Below, one piece after another: positions 23,372 through 32,696 of a DNA stretch of 64,000 nucleotides. Position 1 is the first letter of the stretch. Every line of letters starts with the position of its first letter. The notes beneath the pieces were generated by a model. It had not been told where the DNA came from, made no database searches, and saw nothing but the letters and a program-made list of their open reading frames with translations. The translations under genes and the position numbers were made by a program. The stretch is from Aquirufa rosea (GTDB lineage: Bacteria > Bacteroidota > Bacteroidia > Cytophagales > Spirosomataceae), in assembly GCF_004118285.1 (NCBI RefSeq), contig NZ_SDHY01000006.1:160572-224571 (forward strand), written 5' to 3'.

Positions 23372-25033
23372 ATGTCTTGTTTTAAAACACCTTACTACAT
23401 AGCTTTTATCATTTTGCTATTCATTTATCACCCCGTTTGGGGCCAAAATGACAGCTATAGATACCTTATTTTATTCAAAGACAAGACCAATTCACCTTAT
23501 TCCCTTTCCCAACCGGACAAGTTTCTAAGTGCTCGTTCCATCGAACGCCGAAGAAAATATCAAATTACACTGAAAGAGCAAGACCTACCTGTTAACCCCA
23601 AATATTTACAAAACGTTCAAAAAAGTGGTGCCCAAGTTTTATTTCCACTCAAATGGATTAACGGAGCTTTAATCCAACAAAAACCCAAAGATTTAGCTAA
23701 TACCTTGAGCCAAGAGGGTGTAAAAGGCCTATATTATTCTTATCCCATCGATTCCAGTGGTTCTTTCCAAATAAAGAAAAAAAGCCCTAAACTCCCTGAG
23801 CTTCCAGAGGCATATCAAACACTAAGTGATAGCCTGGATTATGGTAATTCGACTACACAAATCTCTCAACTAGGAGTGAACACCATGCATGCCAAAGGAT
23901 TTCGAGGGGAAGGAATACTTATTACCCTACTGGATGAAGGATTTTTAAATGCGAATAATGCTTCCTTTCTACAAAAAGCTTTCACGGAAAAAAGAATTTT
24001 AGCTACACTTACCACAACTCCAGGACTCAAGGATGTATATATTCAGGGATCTCATGGTACCCACGTATTAAGTACCATAGCAGGGTTCTCTCCCGGCAAA
24101 TTGATGGGTACTGCTTTTCAGGCTCAATTCGCCTTGGCCCAAACTGAGGAAGGTAACACAGAAAAAATAGTAGAAGAAGTTAATTGGCTCCGTGGAGCTG
24201 AATGGGCGGATAGTCTAGGAACGGATATCATCAGTTCCTCTTTGGGCTATACCGTTTTTGATCTTAAATTAAGTAATCACAGTTACTCAGATATGAATGG
24301 TAAAACCGCTCTCAGCAGTTTGGCCGCAGCTTGGGCGGCACAAAGGGGCATTATTTGCACCATATCTGCGGGTAATGACGGCGCCTCCTCATGGAAATAT
24401 ATTTCTTCTCCTGCCGATGCAGATTCCATATTGGCCGTAGCAGCAGTCGATAAGTCTTTGCTGAGAGCTAGCTTTAGTTCTTGGGGGCCCAGCGCCGATG
24501 GAAGAATCAAACCAGATGTGGCTGCCATGGGACAGGCAACGGTGATAGGCACATATTCAGGGACCATCAGTACTTCCAATGGCACTTCTTTTGCCGCTCC
24601 GCTGATAGCAGGTTTGGTGGCTGGGACTTTACAAGCTAATCCCAACAAATCCCCTTGGCAAATCATGCAGGCCATCAAACAATCTGGTAATCAAAGCACT
24701 AAGCCTGATAATTCTTTAGGTTATGGTGTACCCAATTTTAACCAAATACAAAAATTACTGAATCCCTTATTAGCCATCTCAACAGTAGAAAAAAAACGCA
24801 TTCAAGTTTATCCCAATGTTATTCAATTGGGAGATCCTGTGCATTTGAAACGAGATACCTTTGAAGAGATCACGGTGGAATTAATTAACAACCTAGGTTC
24901 GGTCATCTATACCTTTAGCTGGACAGGCCAACAACAAGATTTTTACCCGCCTCCTCTCGTTTCAGGGAAATATTATTTTAGATTTACAGATAAAATCACT
25001 CAAGAGGTGATTCCATTTTACTTTTCAAACTAA
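23372..25033 (+). CDS. Secreted subtilisin-like serine protease (S8) with T9SS sorting domain
   Basis: A 553-residue protein. Signal peptide about 1-25 (HPVWGQ); a propeptide with SARSIERRRKYQI; then the S8 triad: Asp in ITLLDEGF (about 190), His in GSHGTHVLSTIAG (about 229) and Ser in NGTSFAAPLIAG (about 411). The oxyanion Asn is in SAGNDG. The C-terminal 85 residues (IQVYPNVIQLGDPVHL, VSGKYYFRF) look like a type A type IX secretion sorting domain, so the protease should be exported or attached to the cell surface. The next gene starts 6 bp later and is probably in the same operon. Confidence 0.93.
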   Translation: MSCFKTPYYIAFIILLFIYHPVWGQNDSYRYLILFKDKTNSPYSLSQPDKFLSARSIERRRKYQITLKEQDLPVNPKYLQNVQKSGAQVLFPLKWINGALIQQKPKDLANTLSQEGVKGLYYSYPIDSSGSFQIKKKSPKLPELPEAYQTLSDSLDYGNSTTQISQLGVNTMHAKGFRGEGILITLLDEGFLNANNASFLQKAFTEKRILATLTTTPGLKDVYIQGSHGTHVLSTIAGFSPGKLMGTAFQAQFALAQTEEGNTEKIVEEVNWLRGAEWADSLGTDIISSSLGYTVFDLKLSNHSYSDMNGKTALSSLAAAWAAQRGIICTISAGNDGASSWKYISSPADADSILAVAAVDKSLLRASFSSWGPSADGRIKPDVAAMGQATVIGTYSGTISTSNGTSFAAPLIAGLVAGTLQANPNKSPWQIMQAIKQSGNQSTKPDNSLGYGVPNFNQIQKLLNPLLAISTVEKKRIQVYPNVIQLGDPVHLKRDTFEEITVELINNLGSVIYTFSWTGQQQDFYPPPLVSGKYYFRFTDKITQEVIPFYFSN

Positions 25034-25039
25034 ACCTTC

Positions 25040-26146
25040 ATGAAAACACGCTTTCTTTCCTTAGATATTTTTCGAGGTATCACCTTGGCTATGATGATCT
25101 TAGTAAATACCTCGGGTAACGGTGAATTTACTTATGCCCCCTTGAAACATGCCAATTGGCATGGATTTACACCGACAGACCTGGTATTCCCTTCCTTCTT
25201 ATTTATGGTGGGTGTGGCCATGCGATTTGCTTTTAAATCATTTCAATTTCAATTGACACCTAGTCTAAGAAATAAAATTATCAAGCGCACATTTCTTCTT
25301 TTCCTCATCAATTATATCATTTTTTACTTTCCCTTTCTTGACTTCTCTTGGGAAAATATGCGTTTTTTAAATGTATTGCCCAGGATAGCTTTATCCTATT
25401 GTGCTATTTCCTTTATTGTTCTTCAGGTTTCCGAAAAATGGCTCACAGGCATCAATGCGGGTATTTTATTGCTCTATTGGATTATTATGCTACTATTTGG
25501 CGACCATGGGGCTGCATTTGACTTGAGCACCAATGCGGTAAGAAAACTGGACCTATTCCTTTTTGGACCTTCGCATCTTTACCATGGTGATGGAATCGCT
25601 TTTGATCCAGAAGGTTTGTTGAGTACCTTACCTGCCTTGTCCACTTGTCTTTTCGGTTATCAAGTGAGCCTCTTCTTAGACAAAAGAAAAATAGATGGCA
25701 AGGAAGTGACCTTCCCTTTAGTGAGTGCAGGTTTGGGCTTAGTAGTTCTTGCACTCATTTGGGATCTAGCTTTCCCCATCAACAAAAAATTGTGGTCAAG
25801 TTCCTTTGTGCTTCTATGTGCCGGCATCGACTTCGTATTGATTGCCCTAATTTATTGTTGGATTGAAATCAAAGAAAAGAAATTGGCTAATACCTTCTTT
25901 TTAGTTTTTGGGACAAATTCCATCTTAGCATATGGTATTTCAGAACTTTTGGCCATCCAATTGAACAAATGGCAAATAGCAGAAGGCGATGGACAAACCT
26001 CTGCCAGCAATTGGATGTATTGGCATATTTTTGAACCTACGCTAGGAAAATACAATGGGTCGCTAGCCTATGCTATTTGCTTTGTACTTGTTTGCTGGTC
26101 TATTTGCTATGTTTTCTATCGAAAAAAATGGTTCTTAAAAGTATAG
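25040..26146 (+). CDS. DUF5009/NagX-like membrane acyltransferase (heparan-alpha-glucosaminide N-acetyltransferase family)
   Basis: A 368-residue integral membrane protein. The N terminus, RFLSLDIFRGITLAMMILVNT followed by HANWHGFTPTDLVFPSFLFMVGV, is the signature of the HGSNAT/YeiB-like acyltransferase group (DUF5009). About ten hydrophobic segments follow, and GTNSILAYGISELLA is near the end. Homologues in Bacteroidota are thought to acetylate glucosamine-type sugars during cell-wall or chitin recycling. The substrate here is not visible. It follows the S8 protease by 6 bp and ends at a strong terminator. Confidence 0.88.
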   Translation: MKTRFLSLDIFRGITLAMMILVNTSGNGEFTYAPLKHANWHGFTPTDLVFPSFLFMVGVAMRFAFKSFQFQLTPSLRNKIIKRTFLLFLINYIIFYFPFLDFSWENMRFLNVLPRIALSYCAISFIVLQVSEKWLTGINAGILLLYWIIMLLFGDHGAAFDLSTNAVRKLDLFLFGPSHLYHGDGIAFDPEGLLSTLPALSTCLFGYQVSLFLDKRKIDGKEVTFPLVSAGLGLVVLALIWDLAFPINKKLWSSSFVLLCAGIDFVLIALIYCWIEIKEKKLANTFFLVFGTNSILAYGISELLAIQLNKWQIAEGDGQTSASNWMYWHIFEPTLGKYNGSLAYAICFVLVCWSICYVFYRKKWFLKV

Positions 26147-26165
26147 AACCCAAAGGAATAGCCAT

Positions 26166-26203
26166 AAAAAAAGCTCATTAGAATGCCTAATGAGCTTTTT
26201 TAT
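26166..26203. terminator. Bidirectional terminator
   Basis: AAAAAGCTCATTAG pairs with CTAATGAGCTTTTT around a 5-nt loop (26182-26186). It lies between convergent genes, with T-tracts on both strands. Confidence 0.92.
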
Positions 26204-26217
26204 TTTTATGATAGCCA

Positions 26218-27135
26218 CTAACTAAATAACATAGCCGCTCCAAATACCCCCGCACTATCCCCCAATTTAGGCTTAACCACCGGAGTATGCACCTCGCCCG
26301 AATTAAAAATATACCTTTTGATTCGTTCATATCCCTCCGTGTATAAGAGGTCAACATTTCCAACCCCACCACCAATCACAATCACATCAGGATCAATAAC
26401 ATTGATCAGCGTAGACATTCCTCGACCAAAATAATCCACTAATCGCTCTACAGTAGCCTCCGCCACCGCATCTTGGGAAGATTGGGCTGCTAGTAATATA
26501 TCCTTCAATTTCATTTTAGTCCCCGAGTTTTTCTCATAATATCTTTCTAATGCCGTCCCTGAAATAACTGTCTCTACGCAGCCCGACTTACCACAGTAAC
26601 AAGCTTCTCCCCCCTCTTCTAAAATATTATGCCCCCACTCTCCTCCTATTCCGTGTAATCCTTCGATGATTTTTCCATGAACTACCAATCCTCCACCAAC
26701 ACCTGTTCCCATAATCACTCCAAAAACCACTTCGGCCTTCGGATTCACATCTTGTACTGCCCCCAACAGGGTTTCTGCTAAGGCGAAGCAATTGGCGTCA
26801 TTAGCTAGCTTAACTTCACAATTCAAGGTATTGGTCAGGTCCGTTGCCAAAGGCTGTCCGTTCAAACATACCGTATTGCAATTTTTCATAGTATTGGTTA
26901 ATGGATTCAATACCCCAGGCGTGGCAAAACCAATGGCCGTCGGTTTTTCTCCCAAAATACCACTAACCCGGTCTACCAATACTTTAATTTGAGACACAAT
27001 GTGCTGGTAACCTTTGGTTGATTCCGTATCTATACGTTCTCTCACCACGACCTTGCTCGGGTTTTGCTTATCCAAAACAGCACATTCAATTTTGGTTCCT
27101 CCCAAATCAATACCCCATAATAATTCTTGTTTCAT
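26218..27135 (-). CDS. ROK-family sugar kinase (glucokinase/fructokinase-like)
   Basis: A 305-residue ROK protein. The ATP motif GIDLGGTKIECAVLD is at the N terminus. GTGVGGGLVVHGKI and the zinc site EACYCGKSGCVETVISG (ROK motif CxCGxxGCxE) lie near 155-200, and DPDVIVIGGGVGN is near 265. There is no DNA-binding domain, so this is an enzyme rather than a NagC-type regulator. It phosphorylates a hexose in the cytoplasm; glucose is most common in this group, but fructose or N-acetyl sugars are possible. It is the last gene of a waaA-rsgA-ROK run. Confidence 0.92.
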   Translation of the reverse strand: MKQELLWGIDLGGTKIECAVLDKQNPSKVVVRERIDTESTKGYQHIVSQIKVLVDRVSGILGEKPTAIGFATPGVLNPLTNTMKNCNTVCLNGQPLATDLTNTLNCEVKLANDANCFALAETLLGAVQDVNPKAEVVFGVIMGTGVGGGLVVHGKIIEGLHGIGGEWGHNILEEGGEACYCGKSGCVETVISGTALERYYEKNSGTKMKLKDILLAAQSSQDAVAEATVERLVDYFGRGMSTLINVIDPDVIVIGGGVGNVDLLYTEGYERIKRYIFNSGEVHTPVVKPKLGDSAGVFGAAMLFS

Positions 27136-27146
27136 CTTTTTTAGGT

Positions 27147-28085
27147 TTAGCGTCTATTATCATTGTTTTCAAGCATACTCAAATAACTGAAATATCTGGA
27201 CTCCGCAATATCTCCTTCTTCCAAGGCAGCCCTCACCGCACAGCCAGGCTCCGACAAATGCATGCAATTGTTAAATTTACAACTTCCGAGCATCTCTCGC
27301 ATCTCCGGAAAGTAATGCGCCAGCTCTTCTTTCTCTATTTCTAAAATCCCCAATTCTTTTATTCCCGGACTGTCAATCAAATAGGTATCAGGCCCAAGTT
27401 CCCACATGGTGGCGTAAGTCGTGGTATGAACCCCTTTTTGGGCAAAATCAGACACCTCCTTGGTTTTGATGTGCAGATCTGGGGCCACTACATTGGTTAG
27501 GCTAGATTTACCAACACCGGAATGTCCAGACAAAAGGGATACCTTTCCTTGAAATATGGCTTTAAATTCCTCTACCCCCTGGTTTTGAGGAATGGAAGTA
27601 AATAAAATTCCGTAGCCTAAAGATTGATATAAGCCCGCCCATTCAAAAACCTGGTCTTGCTCCTCCTCATTCAACAAATCCATTTTGTTGAAAACGATTT
27701 GTACAGGTATACGAAATGCCTCTGCAGTCACTAAAAAACGATCTAAAAAACCCAATGATGTCTTGGGCAATTTATAAGTCATAATGAATATAGCTTGATC
27801 AATATTGGCGGCTAACAATTGTCCTTGCCCCGTTTTGTGAACCGATTTTCGAATCAAGTAATTTTGACGTGGCAAAATCTCCACGATCAGCACCGTTTGA
27901 TGTACTTCATCCTCCATTTCAAATATAACCCAATCACCCACAGCAATGGGATTGGAAGTTTGAGGACCTTTTAATTTAAATTTTCCCTTCAATCGACCTG
28001 AATAGACTAAACCTTCTTCCGATCGGATTTCATACCAGGAACCCGTGGAGCGAATAATTAATCCTTTTTTTCTAGTTTCAAGCAT
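27147..28085 (-). CDS. rsgA: Ribosome small-subunit-dependent GTPase A
   Basis: A 312-residue circularly permuted GTPase. An N-terminal OB-fold (about 1-70) is followed by G4 FNKMDLL, then G1 SGHSGVGKSSLTN (about 175) and G3 DSPGIKELG. The C-terminal zinc site CKFNNCMHLSEPGC supplies three Cys and one His. RsgA checks late maturation of the 30S subunit. Its start overlaps the end of waaA by 8 bp, indicating translational coupling. Confidence 0.97.
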   Translation of the reverse strand: MLETRKKGLIIRSTGSWYEIRSEEGLVYSGRLKGKFKLKGPQTSNPIAVGDWVIFEMEDEVHQTVLIVEILPRQNYLIRKSVHKTGQGQLLAANIDQAIFIMTYKLPKTSLGFLDRFLVTAEAFRIPVQIVFNKMDLLNEEEQDQVFEWAGLYQSLGYGILFTSIPQNQGVEEFKAIFQGKVSLLSGHSGVGKSSLTNVVAPDLHIKTKEVSDFAQKGVHTTTYATMWELGPDTYLIDSPGIKELGILEIEKEELAHYFPEMREMLGSCKFNNCMHLSEPGCAVRAALEEGDIAESRYFSYLSMLENNDNRR

Positions 28086-29328
28086 ATTGAATGGTTCTTA
28101 CATGGTGCATGATGGCTTCCGTGGCTCCCATATTATTGGCAATATAAGCTTGGGATTTTGTTTTTATTTTTTCCCTTCGTAGAGGATTATTCCATAAGTC
28201 AACCCAACATTTCTCTAAATCAGCACTCGATGAAATTACCCGAGCTATACCCTCCTCAATCAAAGCACATGCTTCTCTAAATTTAAGATAATTAAGGTTA
28301 CCAAATGCAATGGCTGGTCCAAATACGGCTGCTTCCAAGGTATTATGTAAGCCTGCCCCAAAAGCTCCACCAATAAAGGCAAAACTTGCTCCTTGGTATA
28401 AAGAAGATAAACGACCCATTTCATTGACCAATAAAACTTGGGCATTAGCAAGCGGCGTGGATTTCTCGGAATGTGAATAAATACATGCTAATAGAATTTC
28501 CTTCTCCCATTTCGCCAACTCCTCCTCCTTAATTTCATGGGGAACTATGACCCACTTAATGGGTAAAGTCTGCTTATTTATCAAAGGGATAATTCGATCC
28601 ATATCTGCCTGCCATACAGATCCCAATACAGCAAATGCTTCTCCCTGTAAAAATTCCGTCAACAAATCCCATGAATTAACCTGCCGGGACTGCGCATACA
28701 CTCGATCAAACCTAGTATCTCCTGCGACCTGAACCGATTGAATTTGGATGCCTTCAAGTAAATCCTTGGAGGCCTGATCTTGAACGAATATCCGGCTAAA
28801 TTGTCTTAATAAATTCCTGTAAAAGCCTCCGTACCAAGCAAAGAAAACTTGCTTAGGTCGAAATATGGCTGACACCAACAAAGTAGGCACCTGTCGTTGG
28901 GCTAATCCGGTTAGATAAAAATGCCAAAATTCATATTTGACAAATATGGCTAATTGGGGCTTGACTAGGTCTAGAAATCTCTGGCTCGATTTTGCGCCAT
29001 CAAAAGGTAGATAGGATACAAAATCCACACCTGCAAAATTCTTTCTAACTTGATATCCTGAGGGAGAAAAGAAAGTTACCAAAATAAAATGTTCAGGATA
29101 TTCTAAGCGGTAAGCTTCCATGACAGGTCTTCCTTGTTCAAACTCACCCAGGGAAGCCGTATGAAACCAGACAACCTTTCTTTCTTGAACTGTAAAAACC
29201 TTTTCAAGCTGTTGCCAAACATCTTCTTGTCCCTGCACCCAAAGTTTTGCTTTGGGATGGAACTTAGACAATCCTTCAAGGGTTTGACGATACAAAAACA
29301 AGGCAAAAGAATACAGCCAAACTCTCAA
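28078..29328 (-). CDS. waaA: 3-deoxy-D-manno-octulosonic acid (Kdo) transferase
   Basis: A 416-residue GT-B glycosyltransferase. It has an N-terminal membrane helix, WFHTASLGEFEQGRPV (about 55-70), VTFFSPSGYQVRKNF, and the C-terminal donor-site signature FIGGAFGAGLHNTLEAAVFG (about 325-344). It adds Kdo to lipid A precursor on the cytoplasmic face of the inner membrane, showing that the organism makes LPS. The start codon is TTG (29328-29326): an in-frame stop lies 30 bp upstream with no ATG between, and family alignment expects the start here. Confidence 0.95.
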   Translation of the reverse strand: MRVWLYSFALFLYRQTLEGLSKFHPKAKLWVQGQEDVWQQLEKVFTVQERKVVWFHTASLGEFEQGRPVMEAYRLEYPEHFILVTFFSPSGYQVRKNFAGVDFVSYLPFDGAKSSQRFLDLVKPQLAIFVKYEFWHFYLTGLAQRQVPTLLVSAIFRPKQVFFAWYGGFYRNLLRQFSRIFVQDQASKDLLEGIQIQSVQVAGDTRFDRVYAQSRQVNSWDLLTEFLQGEAFAVLGSVWQADMDRIIPLINKQTLPIKWVIVPHEIKEEELAKWEKEILLACIYSHSEKSTPLANAQVLLVNEMGRLSSLYQGASFAFIGGAFGAGLHNTLEAAVFGPAIAFGNLNYLKFREACALIEEGIARVISSSADLEKCWVDLWNNPLRREKIKTKSQAYIANNMGATEAIMHHVRTIQYA

Positions 29329-29394
29329 GTTTTTCTTAAATTTGATGTTGAATCTTTAAAATTACGAAATAAGCAGAAAACCTGCATCATTCTT

Positions 29395-29727
29395 ATGAAT
29401 TGGAATAACTTAAACGAATTATCGCAAATTGATCAAATCATTGAAGATTCGAAAAAACAGCCCATCGTTGTTTTTAAACATAGTACCCGCTGCTCCATTT
29501 CAGCCACCTCGCTGAATCGATTAGAAAGAGCTTGGAATGTAGACAATACTCCAGCATATTTATTAGATTTAATTGCTTTTCGAACAATTTCTAATCAAAT
29601 TGCTGATACATTTCAGGTGGAGCATCAATCACCGCAGGTTTTGGTCATTGATCAAGGCAAATGCAGTTATCATGCATCGCATTGGGATATCTCCATGGAT
29701 GAATTGAAACCATATATTAGCCAGTAA
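29395..29727 (+). CDS. ytxJ: Bacillithiol-system redox-active protein YtxJ
   Basis: A 110-residue thioredoxin-fold protein, started at ATG 29395; the long upstream frame is antisense to waaA. It contains IVVFKHSTRCSISATSL with a single active cysteine (the TRCSIS motif of YtxJ), the cis-proline segment HQSPQVLVIDQGKC, and SYHASHWDIS at the end. YtxJ-type proteins are monothiol bacilliredoxins proposed to remove bacillithiol from proteins, which suggests a bacillithiol-type thiol in this organism. The downstream gene begins 1 bp after its stop. Confidence 0.9.
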   Translation: MNWNNLNELSQIDQIIEDSKKQPIVVFKHSTRCSISATSLNRLERAWNVDNTPAYLLDLIAFRTISNQIADTFQVEHQSPQVLVIDQGKCSYHASHWDISMDELKPYISQ

Positions 29728-29728
29728 C

Positions 29729-30544
29729 ATGTTCAAGGCTTTACCTAAGTATATATTGGTTCTAATGCTAACACCCACATTCCTATGGGCGCAACGTAGC
29801 GGTACTCCCAGTACCCCTAAAATGACCAATCAAAATACTACAAGAGCTAATAGCAGCACGACACCCGCTACTCAGATCAGTGAAAGAGGTACATGGGCCA
29901 TAGGTTTAACGACCACCACAAATTCGGGAATTTTTGGTGGACTTAATTTTAGAAAATCCTGGAATAAAAATCCTAATAGACAGCCCATCATAGGTTTAGA
30001 CCTAGTCAATTTAAAGGATTACCGTGAATTCACCTCTCCCTTTTCATACAACGGCAGAAGCTACACGGAAGGCAAATTGAATAATTTACTCATTGCCAGA
30101 CCCGAATTTGGTATGCAATGGATGTTATTTAAAAAATCCAGCGAAGGCGGTGCAGCCTTAAAAGGTATATTAGCTACAGGGCCTAGTTTAGGATTTAAAA
30201 TTCCCTACTACGTGGATGTGTCATATCTAGATCCTAATAGTGGTAGAACAATTATTAAATCTATTCCTTACACGGAGGCCATTAATAGCAGTCCAAGTAG
30301 ATCTGTCATCATAGGTGAAGGCGGTTATTTTGCAGGAAGTGGCAATGCGAAGCTGGCACCTGGTTGGCATATCAAATCAGGCTTCGATATTGAACTAAAC
30401 ACCATTAAGCATAATTATTTAAGCCTGGAAGTAGGTTTTATCGTGGATGTTTTTCAAAATCCAGTGGAAATACTTAACCAAACTACCCCTAGGGCAGTTT
30501 ATACGACGGGTTACTTAACTTTCTTCTTTGGAAGAACTTATTGA
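29729..30544 (+). CDS. Predicted outer-membrane beta-barrel protein, unknown function
   Basis: A 271-residue protein with signal peptide MFKALPKYILVLMLTPTFLWAQ, a Thr/Ser/Asn-rich linker (about 23-50), then alternating hydrophobic strands (TWAIGLTTTTNSGIFGGL, LKGILATGPSLGFKIP, NYLSLEVGFIVDVF). It ends YLTFFFGRTY, an aromatic C terminus typical of barrels. I do not recognise a named family. It lies between ytxJ and lipA in an apparently continuous operon. Confidence 0.75.
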   Translation: MFKALPKYILVLMLTPTFLWAQRSGTPSTPKMTNQNTTRANSSTTPATQISERGTWAIGLTTTTNSGIFGGLNFRKSWNKNPNRQPIIGLDLVNLKDYREFTSPFSYNGRSYTEGKLNNLLIARPEFGMQWMLFKKSSEGGAALKGILATGPSLGFKIPYYVDVSYLDPNSGRTIIKSIPYTEAINSSPSRSVIIGEGGYFAGSGNAKLAPGWHIKSGFDIELNTIKHNYLSLEVGFIVDVFQNPVEILNQTTPRAVYTTGYLTFFFGRTY

Positions 30545-30550
30545 TATATC

Positions 30551-31420
30551 ATGATTGAATTACCGCAAATAAATCCCGTAGCCAATACCCGTAAACCAGA
30601 TTGGTTACGTGTCAAATTGCCTATTGGGGAAAAATATACTAACGTCAGAAAGATCGTAGACGAATATAAATTGCATACCATCTGCCAGTCGGGAAATTGT
30701 CCTAATATGGGAGAATGCTGGGGAGAGGGAACTGCCACCTTTATGATTTTGGGTAATGTCTGCACGCGTTCTTGTACTTTTTGTGCCGTAGCCACAGGTA
30801 GACCTCCAGAATATGATGAAGATGAGCCAAGACGTGTGGCCGAGGCAATTCGTTTGATGAAAGTAAAGCATGCCGTGATTACCTCCGTAAATCGTGATGA
30901 GCTGAAAGATAAGGGAGCTGAAATTTGGTATCAAACCGTACGTGCAGTCAAAGAAAGTACTCCACAAACTACCATTGAGACCTTAATTCCCGATACAAAA
31001 GGAAATTGGGATGCCTTAATCCGAATGATTGAGGCAGGCCAAGAAGTGGTTTCCCATAACATGGAAACAGTCGCTAGGCTTTACCGATACGTTCGTCCAC
31101 AGGCCAAATATGAGCGCAGTTTAGAGCAAATTCAACGCACGAAAAATTTTGGCAAAAGAACGAAATCAGGCATTATGCTTGGCCTAGGAGAAACGAAAGA
31201 AGAAGTATTTCAAGCCATGGATGATTTAGTCGCTCATGGATTAGATGTATTAACCTTGGGTCAATACTTACAACCTACCAAAATGCACCATGAGGTGATC
31301 GAGTGGATTCATCCTGATACATTCGCGATGTATAAGGAAGAAGGTTTAAAAAGAGGTTTAGCCTATGTGGAGGCGGGCGCATTGGTGCGTTCCAGCTATC
31401 ATGCCGAACGCCATATCTAA
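30551..31420 (+). CDS. lipA: Lipoyl synthase
   Basis: A 289-residue radical SAM enzyme. The auxiliary cluster cysteines are in [13 protein letters not shown] (about 38-50) and the radical SAM cluster in CTRSCTFC (about 69-76). [10 protein letters not shown] and [10 protein letters not shown] are later family motifs. It inserts two sulfur atoms into octanoyl groups on lipoyl-dependent enzymes. Length is normal. It starts 6 bp after the barrel gene and ends 6 bp before crtY. Confidence 0.97.
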   Translation: MIELPQINPVANTRKPDWLRVKLPIGEKYTNVRKIVDEYKLHTICQSGNCPNMGECWGEGTATFMILGNVCTRSCTFCAVATGRPPEYDEDEPRRVAEAIRLMKVKHAVITSVNRDELKDKGAEIWYQTVRAVKESTPQTTIETLIPDTKGNWDALIRMIEAGQEVVSHNMETVARLYRYVRPQAKYERSLEQIQRTKNFGKRTKSGIMLGLGETKEEVFQAMDDLVAHGLDVLTLGQYLQPTKMHHEVIEWIHPDTFAMYKEEGLKRGLAYVEAGALVRSSYHAERHI

Positions 31421-31426
31421 TGCCAC

Positions 31427-32605
31427 ATGAGTCTTCTAGCCCCCAGTGATACTTCTTATCGGTACATATTTGCTGGGGGAGGCATGTCTGCCCTTTCCTT
31501 GGTTTACTACTTAAGCCAAAGTAAAAGAGCTCAAGAACCCATGTTGATCATAAATCCTTCACTCGAGAAGGCTCAAGATAAAACCTGGTGTTATTGGTCA
31601 GATCAAGCGGAAGAATTTGATGGAATAGCGCAAAAAACATGGAAAAAATTATGGTTCCATGGATCTCAAGGAAATAGCATTGCCTTGGACATCCAACCAT
31701 TTCAATATGTTAAAATCAGGAGTGCAGATTGGTTTCCATATATTAGAAAACACTTAAGCCTGTTTCCTAACATCCACTTTCTAGAGGCGGAAGTAATTCA
31801 AATATGCCCAGAGAAAAAAGGAATAAAAGTTATTAGCACGCAAGGAGATTTCTGGGCCAACGATAAAGTTTTTGATTCCTACAGTACTTTCCCTTGTGAA
31901 ATACAAAACCCTCAACACATCAAGCAGCATTTTTTGGGCTGGGAGGTAGAAAGTCATTTCCCGATTTTTAAAGCAGATGCGGCACACTTATTCGATTTCA
32001 GGGTGGCCCACGGCTCCGAATGTGAATTCATGTACCAGCTACCAATCTCCTCTAAAAAATCCTTGTTTGAATATACCTTTTTCTCTGCCGAGGTGAGAGA
32101 AGCCAAATTCTATCGAGAAAAAATTAAATCCTATTTACAGGCATATTATGGCCTGGGAGATGAAGACTACCAAATTAAAGAAGAGGAAAAAGGGATTATT
32201 CCCATGTGCTTAGATAATCGACCAAGGCAAAGTCTAGCCGATAAAATTATTCGAATTGGTACTTCAGGTGGCTTTATCAAAGCCTCTACGGGATATAGCT
32301 TTTTAAGAACACAGCGAATCACTAAAGCCCTAGTCAAGGAACTAGAAAAAGAGTCCTCCAACCAGTCTATCTTGCCGAGCAATTCCTTTAAAAACTGGCT
32401 TGACCGAGTATTTTTGCAGGTTTTATTAGAAAAATCTATTCCAGGAAGTAAAGTTTTTGAAGCTTTATTTATGAGGAATAAGGGGAGTAAAATGCTGCGC
32501 TTCTTGGATGAAAAAACCAGTATCTGGGAAGATTTAATACTCATGACCACCGTTCCTCGCATGCCATTTATTCGGGCTGTTTACCATTTATTTTTAAGAA
32601 AGTAA
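31427..32605 (+). CDS. crtY: Lycopene beta-cyclase, CrtY type
   Basis: A 392-residue flavoprotein. The N-terminal nucleotide-binding motif YIFAGGGMSALSLVYYLSQ, DKTWCYWSD, and IRIGTSGGFIKASTGYSF (about 275-292) match bacterial CrtY-type lycopene cyclases. Acidic motif EKGIIPM lies near 255. It closes the ends of lycopene to beta-rings, so the organism probably makes cyclic carotenoids. No other carotenoid gene is in the window. Its placement right after lipA looks like simple operon packing. Confidence 0.92.
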   Translation: MSLLAPSDTSYRYIFAGGGMSALSLVYYLSQSKRAQEPMLIINPSLEKAQDKTWCYWSDQAEEFDGIAQKTWKKLWFHGSQGNSIALDIQPFQYVKIRSADWFPYIRKHLSLFPNIHFLEAEVIQICPEKKGIKVISTQGDFWANDKVFDSYSTFPCEIQNPQHIKQHFLGWEVESHFPIFKADAAHLFDFRVAHGSECEFMYQLPISSKKSLFEYTFFSAEVREAKFYREKIKSYLQAYYGLGDEDYQIKEEEKGIIPMCLDNRPRQSLADKIIRIGTSGGFIKASTGYSFLRTQRITKALVKELEKESSNQSILPSNSFKNWLDRVFLQVLLEKSIPGSKVFEALFMRNKGSKMLRFLDEKTSIWEDLILMTTVPRMPFIRAVYHLFLRK

Positions 32606-32631
32606 TAGATGACTAATTCTTCCTACTGCAC

Positions 32632-32662
32632 TTGTAGCTATGTAAGATAATTGGTACTTTTG
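32632..32662 (+). promoter_or_regulatory. metK promoter
   Basis: TTG (32632-32634), 20 bp, TACTTTTG (32655-32662) fits the Bacteroidota -33/-7 consensus exactly. The leader to the metK ATG is under 30 nt, with no riboswitch. Confidence 0.8.
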
Positions 32663-32696
32663 TAAGATTAATCACACTAAATAAACCGTTCCGCCA

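Noticed and set aside
29134..29394. N-terminal extension of the ytxJ frame
   Set aside because: It is antisense to the start of waaA and lacks family similarity; ATG 29395 gives the usual YtxJ length.
32663..32696. Possible SAM riboswitch before metK
   Set aside because: The leader is only about 30 nt, too short for any known SAM riboswitch.
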